Of a stretch of DNA of 64,000 nucleotides, positions 46,728 to 59,630 are shown piece after piece; positions within the stretch are counted from its first letter, which is position 1; each line of letters begins with the position of its first letter. Position numbers and translations under genes: made by a program. This stretch comes from Chrysemys picta bellii (taxonomy: Eukaryota > Chordata > Testudines > Emydidae): positions 105,026,434-105,090,433 of the forward strand of contig NC_088795.1 of the NCBI RefSeq assembly GCF_011386835.1, given 5' to 3'. The notes under the pieces are model-generated. The model was not told the DNA's origin. It saw nothing but the letters and a program-made list of their open reading frames with translations, and did no database searches.

Positions 46728-49700
46728 GAAAGATATTCCTTAGTCATAGCTGCAGTAATAATACATTGACCTGTTCTGGACTACATGCTAATAAAGTGAA
46801 AATTCAACCATGATAAGCAAAAGTCTACAGGGATGAAGAAAAGGAAGTAAATATTTCATTAGTGACTATCAAACACTCAATTCCCTGCCAAATACTAGTA
46901 TAACATTCTGATTTAGTGAGATGTCAAAAGTTTGTGGTTCAGTAGTTCAAACAAATTTACTGAAACAGCATCCACGTTCAAGTTTTTGTAATAGATGCAT
47001 GCTTGATTTCCATAGGAGTCATTATGTCTCTAAGCATTTAATAAAAAGGACTTCATAAAACAATATATATTGTCATTTGCAACAATCTTGTCTATTAGCT
47101 ACTAGAAAATATATTTGCTAGTCATACAGTATGTTAACCTCTCATACTTCAGATTTGCTAAGTTTAAAAAAAATAGGAAACATCTAAAACTGTCCAATAA
47201 AACATCATTAAAAAAAAAAAAACGTATCAGTGTAACTTCCTGAAAAAAGTTTTCCCGGGAAAGGCCGTGGCTTGACTGAATTAGTTCATGAGTATTGCAG
47301 ATATGCATGCATTAACACTACCGCTGCAGTTAATAGCTTTTGGATAAACTGAGTTCTTCCATTCCCAGTCTCATCTGTTATCTTAAAGGCCTGGCAACAA
47401 GGGTAGGATTTCCCAACACTAAATTCTAGTATTGTAATCATCAAAGCTGCACTAGTTGTTAGTGTTGCAAATTCCCAACTCCCCATGTCAGTAAGTAAGT
47501 AACCCTACATGACAATTCTATATCAAATATTAAAACAAATCATCAAAATTTTTGGTTCGTTATTTGCCTCGTTGAATTTGCTTTTTTTTTTTTTTTAAAC
47601 CAAGATGGCCTAGGCTTATCAAGTATTAAATAGATAGCAAATATTGAAACAAATTAGAAATATTTTATTTTTGTTCATTTTTTTAAACTCATGTCTAGGT
47701 TAATCAAATACTGAATGTTAATGAAACATGAATATTAGAAAAGGGATGGAATATGACAGTGCATATGGAAAATGTTAGGTTTCCCTTTCACTGGGAACAC
47801 TGTTTCAATCTAGTTCAGACTTGAGTGTTTAATATTACCTAAAGCTGAAACGTTACTGAAGGTAAATATATATTTTTATTATCTATGGTGTCGTTGTAAG
47901 CAGTCTGAATGCTGTATGGTTTTGAACAATACACAGTGATTGATATAATCTCACCTTTTTATATTTATATTTTGTTCACAAGTCTTATTACATGTTTCTA
48001 TCTGACTTCCACTTTCATCCACTGGTAAGGATTGTTTTAAAATGTTCTTTTCCCACATGGTATGGATTTAAAGTAAATTGGCAACACTTAAGGGTTTTAG
48101 AATGGTACCATCAGATTCCTACCCATTTAGAAGCCAACATTTTAAGGCCTCTGATTTTTAGGGCCTACATTTTTGGCCAGCTTGAGACATCTTGGCCTGA
48201 TTTTCAAAAACACACACCACTCTCTGTCACCATTGATTTCAGCTGAAATTGGGAATGCTTAGCACTTCTGAAAGTCAGATCCAGGGAGCCTTAAATTGGC
48301 CAAAAATGGAGGACATCTAAGTTAGAGGCTGCTTTGGAAATTTTGGGACGTTTTGTATTGCATATGTCCTGAGATGCAAATGATAAAACTGGATTCCTCC
48401 TTTACAATGCATAGTAATAGAGGGACAGATCCTAACACCTTTTCTCATTTGAACAATATCTTAAACACAAATAGCTCCCCTGAAATCACTGGGTCTATCT
48501 GTGTAGTAACTACCTGTGCAGTGTAAGGGAGGCACAATCAGGCCTTAAGTGACTAAAAAGGGTCTATGATTTACATTTCAGGATGCAGCAATTAAAATAT
48601 TGCAGCAAATCTATAACTCTATGTGCAATTCTAAAATGTACTAGAGGTTCTTGGCCAAAGCATTCAGATCAGTGGATTTATCCCAGATTTAGTACCTGCC
48701 TAAAGAAGTCAATGGTAGCCTTTCCTTTGACTTTGAGTGTTTAATCGGGCCCTTAAACTGCTAAAATGAGAGCAGAATTTGTCCAACTGTCTTTTTGTGC
48801 TTTCAGTAAGCAAAATAAAGCACTATCAAAGGTCTACATTTTATATATTTTAAAACTTCAACATCAATGCCTGACTTTATCCTCCATTTCAATGTTATAA
48901 AAGTTCAGTATCAAGTGGAAAAAAAGATATTTTTATCTGATATTACTAGTGTATGTTTATTTTCTTTGGTAGGCCATGTAAAGATAAGAAAAGTATTTTG
49001 GAGGCTTTTGCAGCTTCCTGGCAGCTTCCAGAGTATGGAAAATGGCTGCATTTTTGTGGAATCAAGCCTAAGAAACATTTTTTGTACTTGAGGACTATAA
49101 TGTAACACTGCAGCATTTTGTACCTACGGACAAATGGAAATATATTGTTATGAAGTTATTAGTAGTATTTATAATAGCTCTACCATGTTTGATAAATGAA
49201 GCCACATTAATTGGTTTCAGGATCTTATTCAAGCTATGGCATATCCACTAGCACTTTTGAATACGCAATTAAATATTTCAAAATGTCAGTTTTGCTATAG
49301 TTCCACATGGAATGCATACTGATTACAACTACTTGATTTTATTAGGCAATTTATATTTATAAACAATCATCTACAGTTACTGGAGGTTATGAGCTGTCAA
49401 ATATAACAATAAATAAAAGTGTAAACATATAATATACAAACTATTGACCTACTTAATTGTGTATATAGACTGCAAAAAAATTCTCTAAATGTGTAAGGCT
49501 TCTGTGCATTGTACCATTAAGGTATTTTAATCTTTTGTTCTTAAGAACTGGGAATAAAACTAGAAATATTAGTAGCAATAGCTGTAAAGGCAGCTTGTGC
49601 CAGAATATAAGCATTTGAGGGTTCAGTCATGCCTTTCACTATATGCACTTCTACACCTCTGGGGAGGGAGGAAGAACAACTAGTGTATATTATCTGGTAA

Positions 49701-50321
49701 TAGTATGACTTAGAGCCGGTTAGAAAATAAGTATTTCTATAAAAAAAGTTCAAAAGAAATGAAAAAAGAAAAACAAATCCAAAATTCTTTTAATAAAAAC
49801 TGAAAAAAAAAAAATTCAAGAGCCACAATATTTATTTATTTTCAAAATCTGGAAATTTTCTAAAGAAATTAAAAATATTGTTTAAAGAAACTTTTTTTTT
49901 TTAAAGCATTTCAACCATCTCTAGTTTGAACACAATTTATGCTACTTTAACTTTTGAACTAAAATTCACTGGTAATTTTCTCTAGAGGTAATGTGAAGGG
50001 TTACTGGGAGTGTTTTCCAACATATATTTTAGGCCCTTTAAAAAAACAACAAACAAACAAAAAAACACAACACCACCACACATATTTAGAGCTAATTTGG
50101 GGATTTTAAATACTCATGAAAATGAGAACACTGGCTAGATCAAGGGAAAGTACACTGTAAAATCCCATAGAATTCTGTTAATATTACTCTGTCCTGGTCT
50201 ACACAAAAGTCACTGTCTATATTGGTACCTCTCCTGAGCAAAGACTGCAAAATTATATCAAACTGCACGGTTGTTAGGAGGAGTTGGTGTCAAATTGCAT
50301 GGTGGGTAGAAGAGGCGGATA
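46728..50321. other. Non-coding DNA with ancient relics
   Basis: At 48111-48310 'ggcctgattttcaaaaacac' and 'caccattgatttcagctgaa', and at 48660-48755 'aagtcaatggtagcctttcc', are weak copies of old palindromic motifs. T15 at 47582-47596. 50195-50225 has 'ctggtctacacaaaagtc', a possible MITE end without partner. No gene supported. Confidence 0.5.
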
Positions 50322-50329
50322 TGTCCACC

Positions 50330-51063
50330 CAGGGCCGGTGCAACCTATTAGGCGACCTATGCGGTCACCTAGGGCGCTAGCATTTGGGGGGGCAGCATTT
50401 TCTTCAGTGGCGACTGCAGCGGCCGGATCTTCGGCTGCCCCGGTCGTCATTGGCATTTACGCAGAGGGAGCTGGGGCAGAGGGGTGCGGGGAGGGCCACC
50501 TGCAGCAAGAAAGGGGGGCGAGGGGGGCAGCACACAGGGGAACTCCCCGCCCCAGCTCACCTCTGCTCCACCTCCTCCCCTGAGCATGCCGTCCCGCTCT
50601 GCTTCTCTCCCTCCCAGGCTTACGGCGCCAAACAGCTGATTGGCACCGCAAGCCTAGGAGGCGGGAGAAGTGGAGCAGTGACGGCATGCTCGGGGAGGAG
50701 GCAGAGCAGATGGGAGCTGGGGTGGGGAGCTGCCGCACGGCTCCCCGGGCGGGGGAGGGAGGAGCTGCCACGGAGGAAGGGGGCGTCTCAGTGTGGAGAG
50801 TGGCGTGGATAGCTGCCACGGGGGGTTGCCTCAGGCTGAAGGAGGGGCGGGGAGCTGCCGCAGGGCTCGGGAAGGAGGCGGAGCAGAGGTGAGCTGGGGT
50901 GGGGAGCTGCCACACGGCTCCCTGGGCGAGGGGGGGGGGGGGAACTGCCAAGGGGGGAGGGGGCACCTCAGGGCGGAGGGGGGCGGGGAGCTGCCGCAGG
51001 GCTCGTAGAGGGCGCAAGGTGGAAGTTTCGCCTAGGGCACGAAACATCCTTGCACTGGCCCTG
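50330..51063. mobile_element. hAT MITE with 'cagggccggtgcaa' ends and GC-rich core
   Basis: The ends 'cagggccggtgcaacctatt' and 'catccttgcactggccctg' are inverted. Subterminal 'cacctagggcgctag' is mirrored by 'tcgcctagggcacga'. The flanks 'tgtccacc' (50322-50329) and 'tgtccact' (51064-51071) match at 7 of 8. The core contains several diverged copies of 'ggggagctgccgca.ggctc' (near 50725, 50850, 50906, 50985) on the plus strand and C-rich partners on the left. Open frames of up to 196 codons on both strands follow from this composition. Confidence 0.9.
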
Positions 51064-51262
51064 TGTCCACTGAGAAATATTTATGCCCAGACTCACTTCA
51101 CATGTGAAAACAAGAAAATTTATATAGCATTTTGAAAATGCAAAATGCTGATATAAATGCTATATATTCTATTGATAATCAATGCTCCTCAGACATGTTT
51201 GAACTTCAGTCTTCAGAAACAAAAAGGCCACACCTGTTCTAGGTGTGAGAGAGAGTGTGTAT

Positions 51263-51280
51263 ACACACACACACACACAC
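51263..51280 (+). repeat. (AC)9 microsatellite
   Basis: Nine uninterrupted AC units after 'gtgtgtat'. Confidence 0.9.
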
Positions 51281-51517
51281 AATGTAACATTAACTCTTTT
51301 TCAGAAATGAAGTTCTTAAGAATATTAAATTAAATACTGGACATGGCCAAATCCAATTTGCATGATATATATGGCAATATAAGTTCAGAACATTCAGAAT
51401 GCTAAACAAATATAATTGGCTGATCAAAGGTAATGAATACTTTCAGTTGTGTTTCAATATTTCCTTGCCATAACTCTTTCATATCAGTATCTATTACAAC
51501 TGCAATGTAATTAAAAA

Positions 51518-51536
51518 ACAACAACAACAACAACAA
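51518..51536 (+). repeat. (CAA)6 microsatellite
   Basis: A run of six CAA triplets flanked by A-rich sequence. Confidence 0.85.
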
Positions 51537-53839
51537 AAATTATTGTCTTGTGAAAACCAAACTTTTAACACCTAACATAATTGATCTTGCTCAGGATTAC
51601 CTGAATTCCTTACATTTGATGTTATTCCTACATAGAAGAGACTTTTCTATTGGAATCCCTGCATCTGGGCACTTGCAGAAAGCGTGAGCATACACACGCA
51701 CAAAGCTATTGGTATTCCACTGTCAGAACTAAGAATCAAATACTAGTCTCTAGGGTGCATGAAACAGGTCTATTAATGACATATTGAGGATTCAAGAAGA
51801 GTAGTTACCTAACACAGCAATGGAGCACATTTTTATAGATACAATTGACTTCATTTCACTAGAGCATCACAAGCTGATAGTGTTACATAGCCTCAGCTGC
51901 ACAACTAATCTAGGAAATGTGTGCGTGAGAGGGGCAGTTATTTATGACAAAATGGCTAGCTGGAAATGGGACTTATAAGGACGCTGGGAAAGTTCTCCCT
52001 CTTGATGGGTTTAGATCCAGATTTTTAAGCGTTTTTAGGTGCCTAAAGATAGAGATTGAAAATTCCCCTAGGTGCCAAAACTTCCAAGGCACACAGTAAG
52101 TTAGTTGCTTAGGGCACTTTTCAAACGCAGCTAGTAACCTATCCATATCTACAGGCACCTAAATACCTTTACAAATCTAGTCTTTAATATACATATGTAA
52201 CCGTCATTACATCCATGTGAATATGGAATCCTTTTTCTGGTTTCATTAGGATTCAGAAATATTGTGTGTATGAATAATAATTTTAAAAATACTGTAATAA
52301 ATAATTTGAAGGAACTTTAGATTAAAACTTTATTCAGTCCCTATAAACTCTCACCTGATAGTTCCACATTGGTCTAAGTCCCACATATGTGTACTTGGCC
52401 CTAGTCATGTAAATCAATAATTGTCAAACACCTGCTAGTAACCCCCTAATCCACAGCCTACTATGCCATGGAAATGATCTGGTAAGTGTCTCACTAACAC
52501 TTGTTGTGAATGACTAATTTCTTAAGACTCTTGATGGAACCCTTAGCAGCAGGAGGCCAGAATGTGTTCCTCACTTTGCAGAATCCCACTTCTTCCCTGC
52601 ATAAATGAAGCATTTTCAGTGGTTGGCAAAATACCATTAGCTGTGCAGGCTTTGGGAAAAGAGAAATAATGTGGTGTTGCCAGTGCTGATTGTTATGCAA
52701 TGTCCTTTACAAATCTGATAATGAAGGCAACATTTGTATTTTTCAAAGACTTACCTACATGAGCCAATTACCCTGAAAAAACCCTCCTCATGACAAATCT
52801 CATGGCTTCTTTCCCATACAGGACCATCAGTGTTATTTAACAATCGTAAAACTGCTTTGATATTTACCTTTCGGAAATTGTCATTGTTATATGCCGATTC
52901 CTATATTATATCAGGTAAAACCTATAACATTCCATTCCATAGAAAATCTGCTTTTAGAAATTGGAGTGTCGATTCTTTTGACTTTATCATACTTCTGAAA
53001 GAAGGGATGAACGGTTTTCTGTTGGTGCTATGTTTTGCAAACAAAGCAAGTTTAATGTATACTCTGGAACTAAGTACTTCAGTAGAAAACTGATTATAAT
53101 CTAGGGAATCCCACTATTGTGGAAAGATGTAGAGGAAACTCCTTTACATAATTTTCAATAGATTAATTAAACCATATTCTTTGTTCTCGGCTAGCTGTTT
53201 AACCTGCTATACTTATTGGGTTCGCATCACTTCCTCTAAGCTGCTAATATTATCCCATCTCTGAGCAAAGATGCACTGCTATAGGTTTGGTTAGCTAATG
53301 CTGAAGGTGAAAATGAATCATTGTGAGATAAAGAGTTGTGCATTCCTATGTGATAAGAATAGCATACTCTAGTTCACTACCATGTAATTCATATAAAAAA
53401 AGACTATTGCAACAATGTGTGGTGTGACCTCATCGATTAGCTGCTGAAATGCTATATCACATTTATTTATTGCTGCTCATATGCAAATTATATAAGGTTT
53501 CAAAGTGTGACAGAAGAATCATGGCATGATTTATGAATGTTTGGGTCTGCCACTATCAGATCTTCAGCTTGAATTCAGATCAGCAAAACCCTGTGGTACA
53601 CAACCTCATTGCTATATTTTCCAGTATTGAAACTTGTAATACTGATGGACTTGATATAATCATTCTTGTATTTTCTTATTTGACAAAAGATAAAAAATGG
53701 CCATTCAACTGCTTGGATTCCACTTCTGGCCTTACTAGAATATTCATAGAATGATAATGTCCACAGCTTTCTGCTTAACAATGACTCACTACACTGTCTG
53801 CCATCCAGTTTTCACCTTCTTACTGAATTTTAGAAGATC

Positions 53840-54340
53840 ACGATATGTGGGGTCAGGAAAGAATTTTTCCCCCAGGAAGGGTTGGGGGTGTGTGTGTGTG
53901 TGTGATCACCTTCATCTAGATCAGTGGTCCCCAACCTTTTTCATCTGGTGGGCACCAGATGACGAGCCACGGAAGACCGTGGTGGCAGACAAGCATCCGC
54001 CGAAATGCCGCCAACAAGCAGCAACGTCAATAGGTGTTGCTGCCAAAATGCCACCGACAAGCAGTGTCATCCAGAGGCGCTGCTTGTCGGCGGCATTTCG
54101 GCGGATGGTCGTCCACTGGCCAGTATGCGGGTGCACTTAGACACCCCAGCGGGCACCATGGCGCCCGCAGGCACCGGGTTGGGGACCACTGCTCTAGATT
54201 ATGTGGGTGCAGCCCACTTGCCATGATTACCTGAGTCTCTCTCACTTAATCATTTCCCTTCTATTACAGCGGCCTTGGGCATTCGGTGCACCTTGGTCCC
54301 TTCTAGTCTTTGCCTGTGGCACATAGTAGCCTAATCTCCT
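53840..54340 (+). mobile_element. Dispersed repeat fragment, split by a hAT MITE
   Basis: 'ggggtcaggaaagaattttt' with 'cccccagg' before, and 'tgatcaccttcatct' ... 'gcagcccacttgcca' after, resemble a turtle repeat tail with 'ggaaggaatttttcccca'. It is interrupted by a short (GT)n and by the hAT at 53922. Family not assigned. Confidence 0.4.
53922..54191. mobile_element. hAT MITE (CAGTGG type)
   Basis: The ends 'cagtggtccccaaccttttt' and 'gggttggggaccactg' are inverted. The flanks 'atctagat' (53914-53921) and 'ctctagat' (54192-54199) match at 7 of 8. The core is a near-perfect inverted repeat: 'gcatccgccgaaatgccgcc' at 53993 against 'ggcggcatttcggcggatg' at 54089. The overlapping frames on both strands come from this palindrome. 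Confidence 0.94.
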
Positions 54341-54504
54341 GTGGATTATAACACTTGGATCTCATTTCAGATGTTGGGTTAGTATGTAATTTAGGAATAA
54401 GAGAAATAGAGTACCTGGCACAATGGATATCTGTTTGAATGAGTAAGAATTTATAGGATTTGGCCACAATCCTGTACAAAGTGTTACATGAATTATGCTA
54501 TTTA

Positions 54505-54990
54505 AACAAGAGTCAGAGTTTAAGGCTAGATGGGACCATAAGATCATCTAGTCCAGGGGTCATCAACATTTGGCACACGGCTCACCAGGGTAAGCACTCT
54601 AGCGGGCTGGGCCAGTTTATTTACCTGCTGACGCGGCCCCCACTCACCGCGGTTCACTGTTCCAGGCCAATGGGGGCGGCGGGAAGCAGCGTGGGCCGAG
54701 GGATGTGCTGGCCGCGGCTTCCCACCGCCCCCATTGGCCTGGGATGGCGAACAGTGGTGAGTGGGGGCCGCGATTGGCCGAACCTGCCGTGTCAGCAGGT
54801 AAATAAACTGGCCTGGCCCGCTAGGGTGCTTACTCTGGCGAGCCGCATGCCAAACATTGACGACCCCGATCTAGTCTGACCTCCAGTATAGCACAGGCCA
54901 CCAACACCACTTAGTATTAACCTAACAACTGACCATCACTAACCCAACAGCTAACATAAGGTGTCATCACAACATTCTCTGATTAATGTG
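54505..54990 (+). mobile_element. Dispersed repeat split by a hAT MITE
   Basis: 'ttaaggctagatgggaccat' followed by 'aagatcatctagtc' on the left, and after the MITE 'tgacctccagtatagcacag' on the right, form the continuous phrase 'gggaccat..gatcatctagtctgacctcc..tataacacaggcc', common in turtle genomes. Family not assigned. Confidence 0.6.
54554..54868. mobile_element. hAT MITE with perfect 8-bp duplication
   Basis: The ends 'caggggtcatcaacatttgg' and 'ccaaacattgacgaccccg' are inverted, and the match continues inward ('caccagggtaagcactctag' against 'ctagggtgcttactctggcg'). The flanks 'atctagtc' at 54546-54553 and 54869-54876 are identical. The core has 'ggccaatgggggcggcggga' and its inverse. 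The element is almost a full palindrome of 315 bp with no coding role. Confidence 0.96.
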
Positions 54991-55495
54991 GCTGTTTGAA
55001 TTTGAACTATGCCCATGGTCATGTCTTATACAGCGTTCAAAAAGAGCAGAGTGAAATAGATTGGACACCACTGCTCTTCACCACAAGTAATCAATTACTG
55101 GGCAGTAGATGGTGTGATGAGGTTAATTTGCTGATTTCTAAATATCTGGCATTGGCACAGTTGTATGGAATTATCCACCGACTGCCAGAGAAAGTACATA
55201 GAAAACTTTTTATAAACAAGGATTTTTAGCATGTATTATGACAAATCTCTGCTTGGATTTAGAATATTCTTCATCCCTGATTTGTAACAACTACAAGGTA
55301 CCATCTGGAATTTACAAAAAAAATTAGCAGCACAAATGACCTTTGATCTAGATTCAGTAGTTCCAATAATGAGTCTCTCTTTAACAAACCATTAAGTGAC
55401 CTTTTTTTGAAAGTTTCCAAAATGACAAGAACATGATGCAGGTATCTCTCTGTATCACCTCCTTATCCAAATGTGGAGCCATTGTACAAAGAGGA
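54991..55495. other. Non-coding DNA, nothing recognised
   Basis: No supported gene or repeat. Confidence 0.45.
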
Positions 55496-55499
55496 TATT

Positions 55500-56545
55500 G
55501 TTACCTGTCCTGTTTTGAGTTAAAGTGAAGTGTTCAGTGGGATGCTACAAGAACTAGTGTTAGGTCAGTTCTTAATATCTTTGTATAAGATCTGAACAAA
55601 GCAGAAGACCACATATTAATAGCCATCACAAATGATACTAAATTGAGAGGTGCTGAGAGGGCCAATGAGGACAGGTGAAGTAATTCATAGGGATTTAGAA
55701 TGATTAGACATATGGACAAGAAATAGCAAAATAAGATCCAGCTTGAAAAAAAATGCAAAGTAATACATCTGAGGGGAAAAGAAATCAAAGAAAGATATTC
55801 AATAGAAAGGAAAAATCTGGAAAGAAATTATGCCATAAAACCCCTGGGGTAACAATGGGGAGCAAATTAGTATGAACTTGCAATGCATTATGGCAGAAAA
55901 AAATGGTCAGTGTGATTTGGGGGTGGGTATACAAAGATATGTCACAGAGTCAGGTGAGACTAGTACTTCTTTATCTGACTGCCCAATTTGCAATCAGGAA
56001 CACTGCATTTACTTATGACTCTCACTAGCACAAAGACATAGACAAATGTCTGTAGAGAGTGCAGGCAAGAGCACCAGAAATGATTTCAGGTCTAGAAGGA
56101 ATGATTTATAGCAAGGGTTTAAAATAACTAAACATATATAAACATATAGATGGTGGCTAAAGGGACACAATATAACTGTGTACCAATATTTAAACTATGT
56201 GACTACCAAGGAAGGACAAGAATTATTTAGCATGGAACAATGAAAATAAAAACAATGGGTTCAAAACTAAGACAATAAAATGAAGACTTAAATGGAGCAG
56301 ATAGTCAGCTGGAGTAAACTGACATAACTACACCAGCTAAAGATCTGCCTCAATATCAGAAAAGGCTTCCTAAAAATAAAGTGAATAAGACTGAATTGTT
56401 TCCAATGAGAAGATACTAAATTCCACTGGAGATATTTAAAAGTAGATTGGATGGAAAAATAGAAAACATATCGTAGAGGGATAATATTTCCCAGCAAGGA
56501 GATGGACTAGATGACTGTAAAAGCTCCTTTCCCATCAATAAGAGC
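55500..56545 (+). pseudogene. Old CR1-type LINE fragment (RT C-terminus and 3' end)
   Basis: A heavily mutated plus-strand copy. Near 55535-55570 the frame read 'GVLQELVLGQFL' is a decayed GVPQGSVLGPLLF block of the reverse transcriptase. Further on come the typical non-coding 3' phrases of CR1: 'gagagtgcaggcaagagcac', 'aggcttcctaaaaataaagt', 'ttccactggagatatttaaa' and 'gatggactagatgactgtaa'. Stops and indels are frequent. It is more diverged than the CR1 tails at 6.9 and 60.4 kb, so probably older or of another subfamily (CR1/L3 boundary not resolved). Confidence 0.75.
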
Positions 56546-56812
56546 CTTATCCAAAGTCCACTGAAGACATTGGGTGTCTTTCCATTGACTTCAGTAGGCT
56601 TTGGAAAAGGTCAAAATTTCTGAGTTTCCAATTCTGTCATTCTTGTTCGTGTTGAGTAACATACAACTAGTTCCACTGCTTTCAGTAGAACAGAATAAAT
56701 AATTGCCAGGGCATGCAGAGCTCAACCAATCTATTGCTTACCCCCAAATAAATATGTACTCATGGATTAAAGATACTAATCAACATGAGCATGTGAAAAA
56801 AATAATGTGTCA
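56546..56812. repeat. Ancient 'cattgacttcagtagg' relic and plain DNA
   Basis: 'agtccactgaagacattggg' and 'ttccattgacttcagtaggct' (56555-56602) are an inverted pair of the recurrent old motif. Remainder unremarkable. Confidence 0.45.
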
Positions 56813-56814
56813 CA

Positions 56815-56935
56815 ATCATTTTGTGCCTCAGTTTCATCATACTGTGAAAGGGAAAAATGATACCTACCTCATACAGTGGTGACATGGGGTTCAACTCACT
56901 GAAATTTATAAAGTGCTACGTGATCTCCAAATAGA
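56815..56935 (-). mobile_element. MIR-like SINE relic
   Basis: 'ttgtgcctcagtttcatcat' followed by 'atgatacctacctcataca' and 'tttataaagtgctacgtgat' reads as an inverse MIR core and tail. Confidence 0.65.
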
Positions 56936-59345
56936 AGGAAATGAATTACTTAAGTTCAACATTGTTTATAATCATTATTGCTTGGGCTTTATGATAAGTT
57001 TAGTGGGAGACGACCAGACAAACACAGTGAGCTGGATTCTCATCTCAGTTACGGACATTACTCTAAAGTAATTACTGAAGTCAGTCAAATTACTTCAAGT
57101 GTTGTAACTAAAATCAGATGTAATGTGCCTCTCTCTCTCTTTATATTAGTAATAAAAAGTTTCAATATGATGGTTCTCAAAGCATCCAGAAGGCTCTTTT
57201 TAGTGCATTACTAACTGAGAAGTCAGTTGTGATGCGCTAAGACAAAAAAACAAACAAACAGTTCTCCACTTGTATTTCCCAAAGTCGGTGCTGTTGCAAA
57301 GATACTATGAGATACTGAAGAATCCTGGCTAACACATCCAATGTTAAGAATGTACATTTTAAAAATAATTACTGTGTAAAACATTCCTGATTTGTTTCTC
57401 CACCTCAGAGCTCAAAAGATGAGAGTGAACAGTTGTATTATAAAAAAAAGGATTAGCATATTTCTGGATTCTGTCTATCTGTGCAACCATTGTGGGTGGT
57501 CTGCCCCAAAGTCTATCTGCTGACTGTCCAGCTGGCAAATACACACACTAGTCTGTAAGACAACTACAGTACAGCTGTATGCATGCCACTGATGATTCAT
57601 TTCCAGCACAACCAAATCCCAGTTGCTTAATTTAGGGTGGGCTAGGAGTGAAAATCCATTAGACAGACAAAACATGTAGCACAATTATATAACTTTTTTC
57701 CTCCCCTGATGTTGTCCATTTACTTCACTTTTGTATGTCACAATATGACAGTGCAGATGAAGCTATTAATAGTCCCAGTACTAGAAAGTTATTCTGGGGT
57801 AACAACTATGCACATAAGGACCCTATTGTTGTAGTGCTGGTTAGAGGCACAGATACTTGCAACAAGCATGAATTTGTTATTTTTTCAGCCAGCCTTACAA
57901 TAGCACTAAAAAAACCACATGGTTGCACCAAGGATTAATATGGGCCAATGTTTATATATTAGGCCAGATCTGCCTTGGGATATTCCAACATATACAACAG
58001 TATAGGTTGCTGAGTGATAAGAAGTTCATTCAATAAAGCATTATGATTGTGCAAGTTACCTATATAACACCCACTTTCTTTGAGTTTGCCAACATCCAGG
58101 CAGACACAAAAGAAGTGGTGCTTCCCAAGAACAATGGGGAACGGTCAACCCACCAGGGGGGATATATTGACTGAACACTTTGTCTGGAAGTTGAGCCAGC
58201 AGAAATATAGCCTATATACACAGTTTACACCCTTCTCTCCCAGTGGGCATGAATCAACCCCATTCTCTTTACTAACTTAGAAGTTTGGAAACACTAGTCA
58301 AAATTGAAGAAAAAATTAGGGCTTCCCCCATGTAGCAAACACCCACCTGGTATGTTCTAGTCAAGCAGACCAGCCATCTCAGAATAACTGCTGGGTTATT
58401 AGGACTTATTTTCTTGAATTTTTTGAGGATGAGGGGTGGGTAGAACATGTCAGCAAGTAAAATATAAAGTGCAAAATCTGTTAATAATGGCCACCAAAGG
58501 AACTGCTGCTTTTCTGGCAGCTATAACAGATGGCCAGATAATGCCGTGTGATTAATAGGAAGGAATTCTCCCAGGGACTGAGCTTTTACTGGGTGTTAGA
58601 ACAGGTGGCTGTGATTAGCAGGTGAATGCTAGCTCAGGTTTTTTGACTTTGGCCTTTCCTTATTATCAGAATTGGTTTATCAGGGCCAACATTTTAGAGG
58701 TTGTTTTTCTAAAGTTAAACATCTAAATCCATACTCAGTCACCTGGGAAAACAGTCTGATCTTCACCCATTTGAAGTCAATGAACTATATTAGAGGGAAT
58801 CTATGAACATTTTTGAGCTTTTCTTCATGTTATGGTAAATTTAAGATTAATTATACAGATATTTGAAACTAGTTGTATATTATGCTGATCACTGATAGAC
58901 TCTGTTTCTATTCCAGCTAAAGGTTAATGGGAAGGTAAACTCAAATTCCATACTTGATTGTTTTTATATAGCAGAATATAGAAATGTAATTTTCATATAT
59001 GGCTTCTTTTCTTTAATACAGAACTGTGTCTTTTAAGAATAAACCCATAAGAGTCTATGACTTACATTAGAAGTAATCAAATTACCAAAAATACAGCTAG
59101 TCAGCTGGCAGATCCATTAGCAACAAGATTTAATGTCCTAAAAGTTCATGTAACTGAGGGAAGGATTGGTGCTCAGATTAAAGGAAAACTGAACATCTGC
59201 CATTTCCATAAAACAAGAAATCTAATGCTTAAATTGAAAAGTATGCTTAATATGGTAATAATTAGAGAAATTCTGATGTATAAATACTTAAATAGTCAGT
59301 GGAGCATTGGGGTGGGGATCCTGGATTTTCTACCTCCCAAATGAG
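56936..59345. other. Non-coding DNA, nothing recognised
   Basis: AT-rich. Frames at 56978-57214 and 59057-59344 are short and domain-free. No repeat family recognised. Confidence 0.5.
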
Positions 59346-59349
59346 TGCC

Positions 59350-59630
59350 ATGACACTACCCTATAGAATCATTCATTCTTCCTCTCTCTGGCTCAATGAC
59401 TGTTTTAAGTGGTTAGGATTTGAATATGCATGTCCCACCGCTCAGAAGATCCTTTTTCCCTATCAGGCATAGCAGGGGCCTGAATCTGGATCTCACACAT
59501 CTCAGGTGAGTGCTTTGACCACTAGGCTAAAAGTTATAAGGGAGTCACCACCACCATCTCCTCCTTTGGCCAGATTTCATATGGGCCCTTATCCAGTTGC
59601 CAAATCAGGTCCCATATGTCAGATAGACGA
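59350..59630. mobile_element. tRNA-headed palindromic repeat (partial)
   Basis: On the minus strand an A-box-like block (inverse of 'gtgctttgaccactaggct', 59510-59528) and a B-box-like block (inverse of 'ggcctgaatctggatctc', 59477-59494) lie at tRNA-like spacing, followed by 'aaaagttataagggagtcac' as in the copy at 3.3 kb. The flanking 'gggcccttatccagttgcc' and 'aggtcccatatg' match the left part of the 44-kb copy. Confidence 0.55.

Larger units (their letters stand above)
51072..53835. other. Non-coding DNA with one relic
   Basis: At 52010-52185 'ccagatttttaagcgttttt', 'aggtgcctaaagatagaga' and 'ggcacctaaatacctttaca' form an imperfect old palindrome (the 'tttaggtgcctaa' family). Otherwise no gene or repeat supported. 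Confidence 0.5.

Noticed and set aside
50457..51047. 196-codon minus-strand open frame
   Set aside because: Ala/Pro-rich translation of the GC-rich tandem core of the hAT at 50.3 kb, and overlapped by frames on the other strand.
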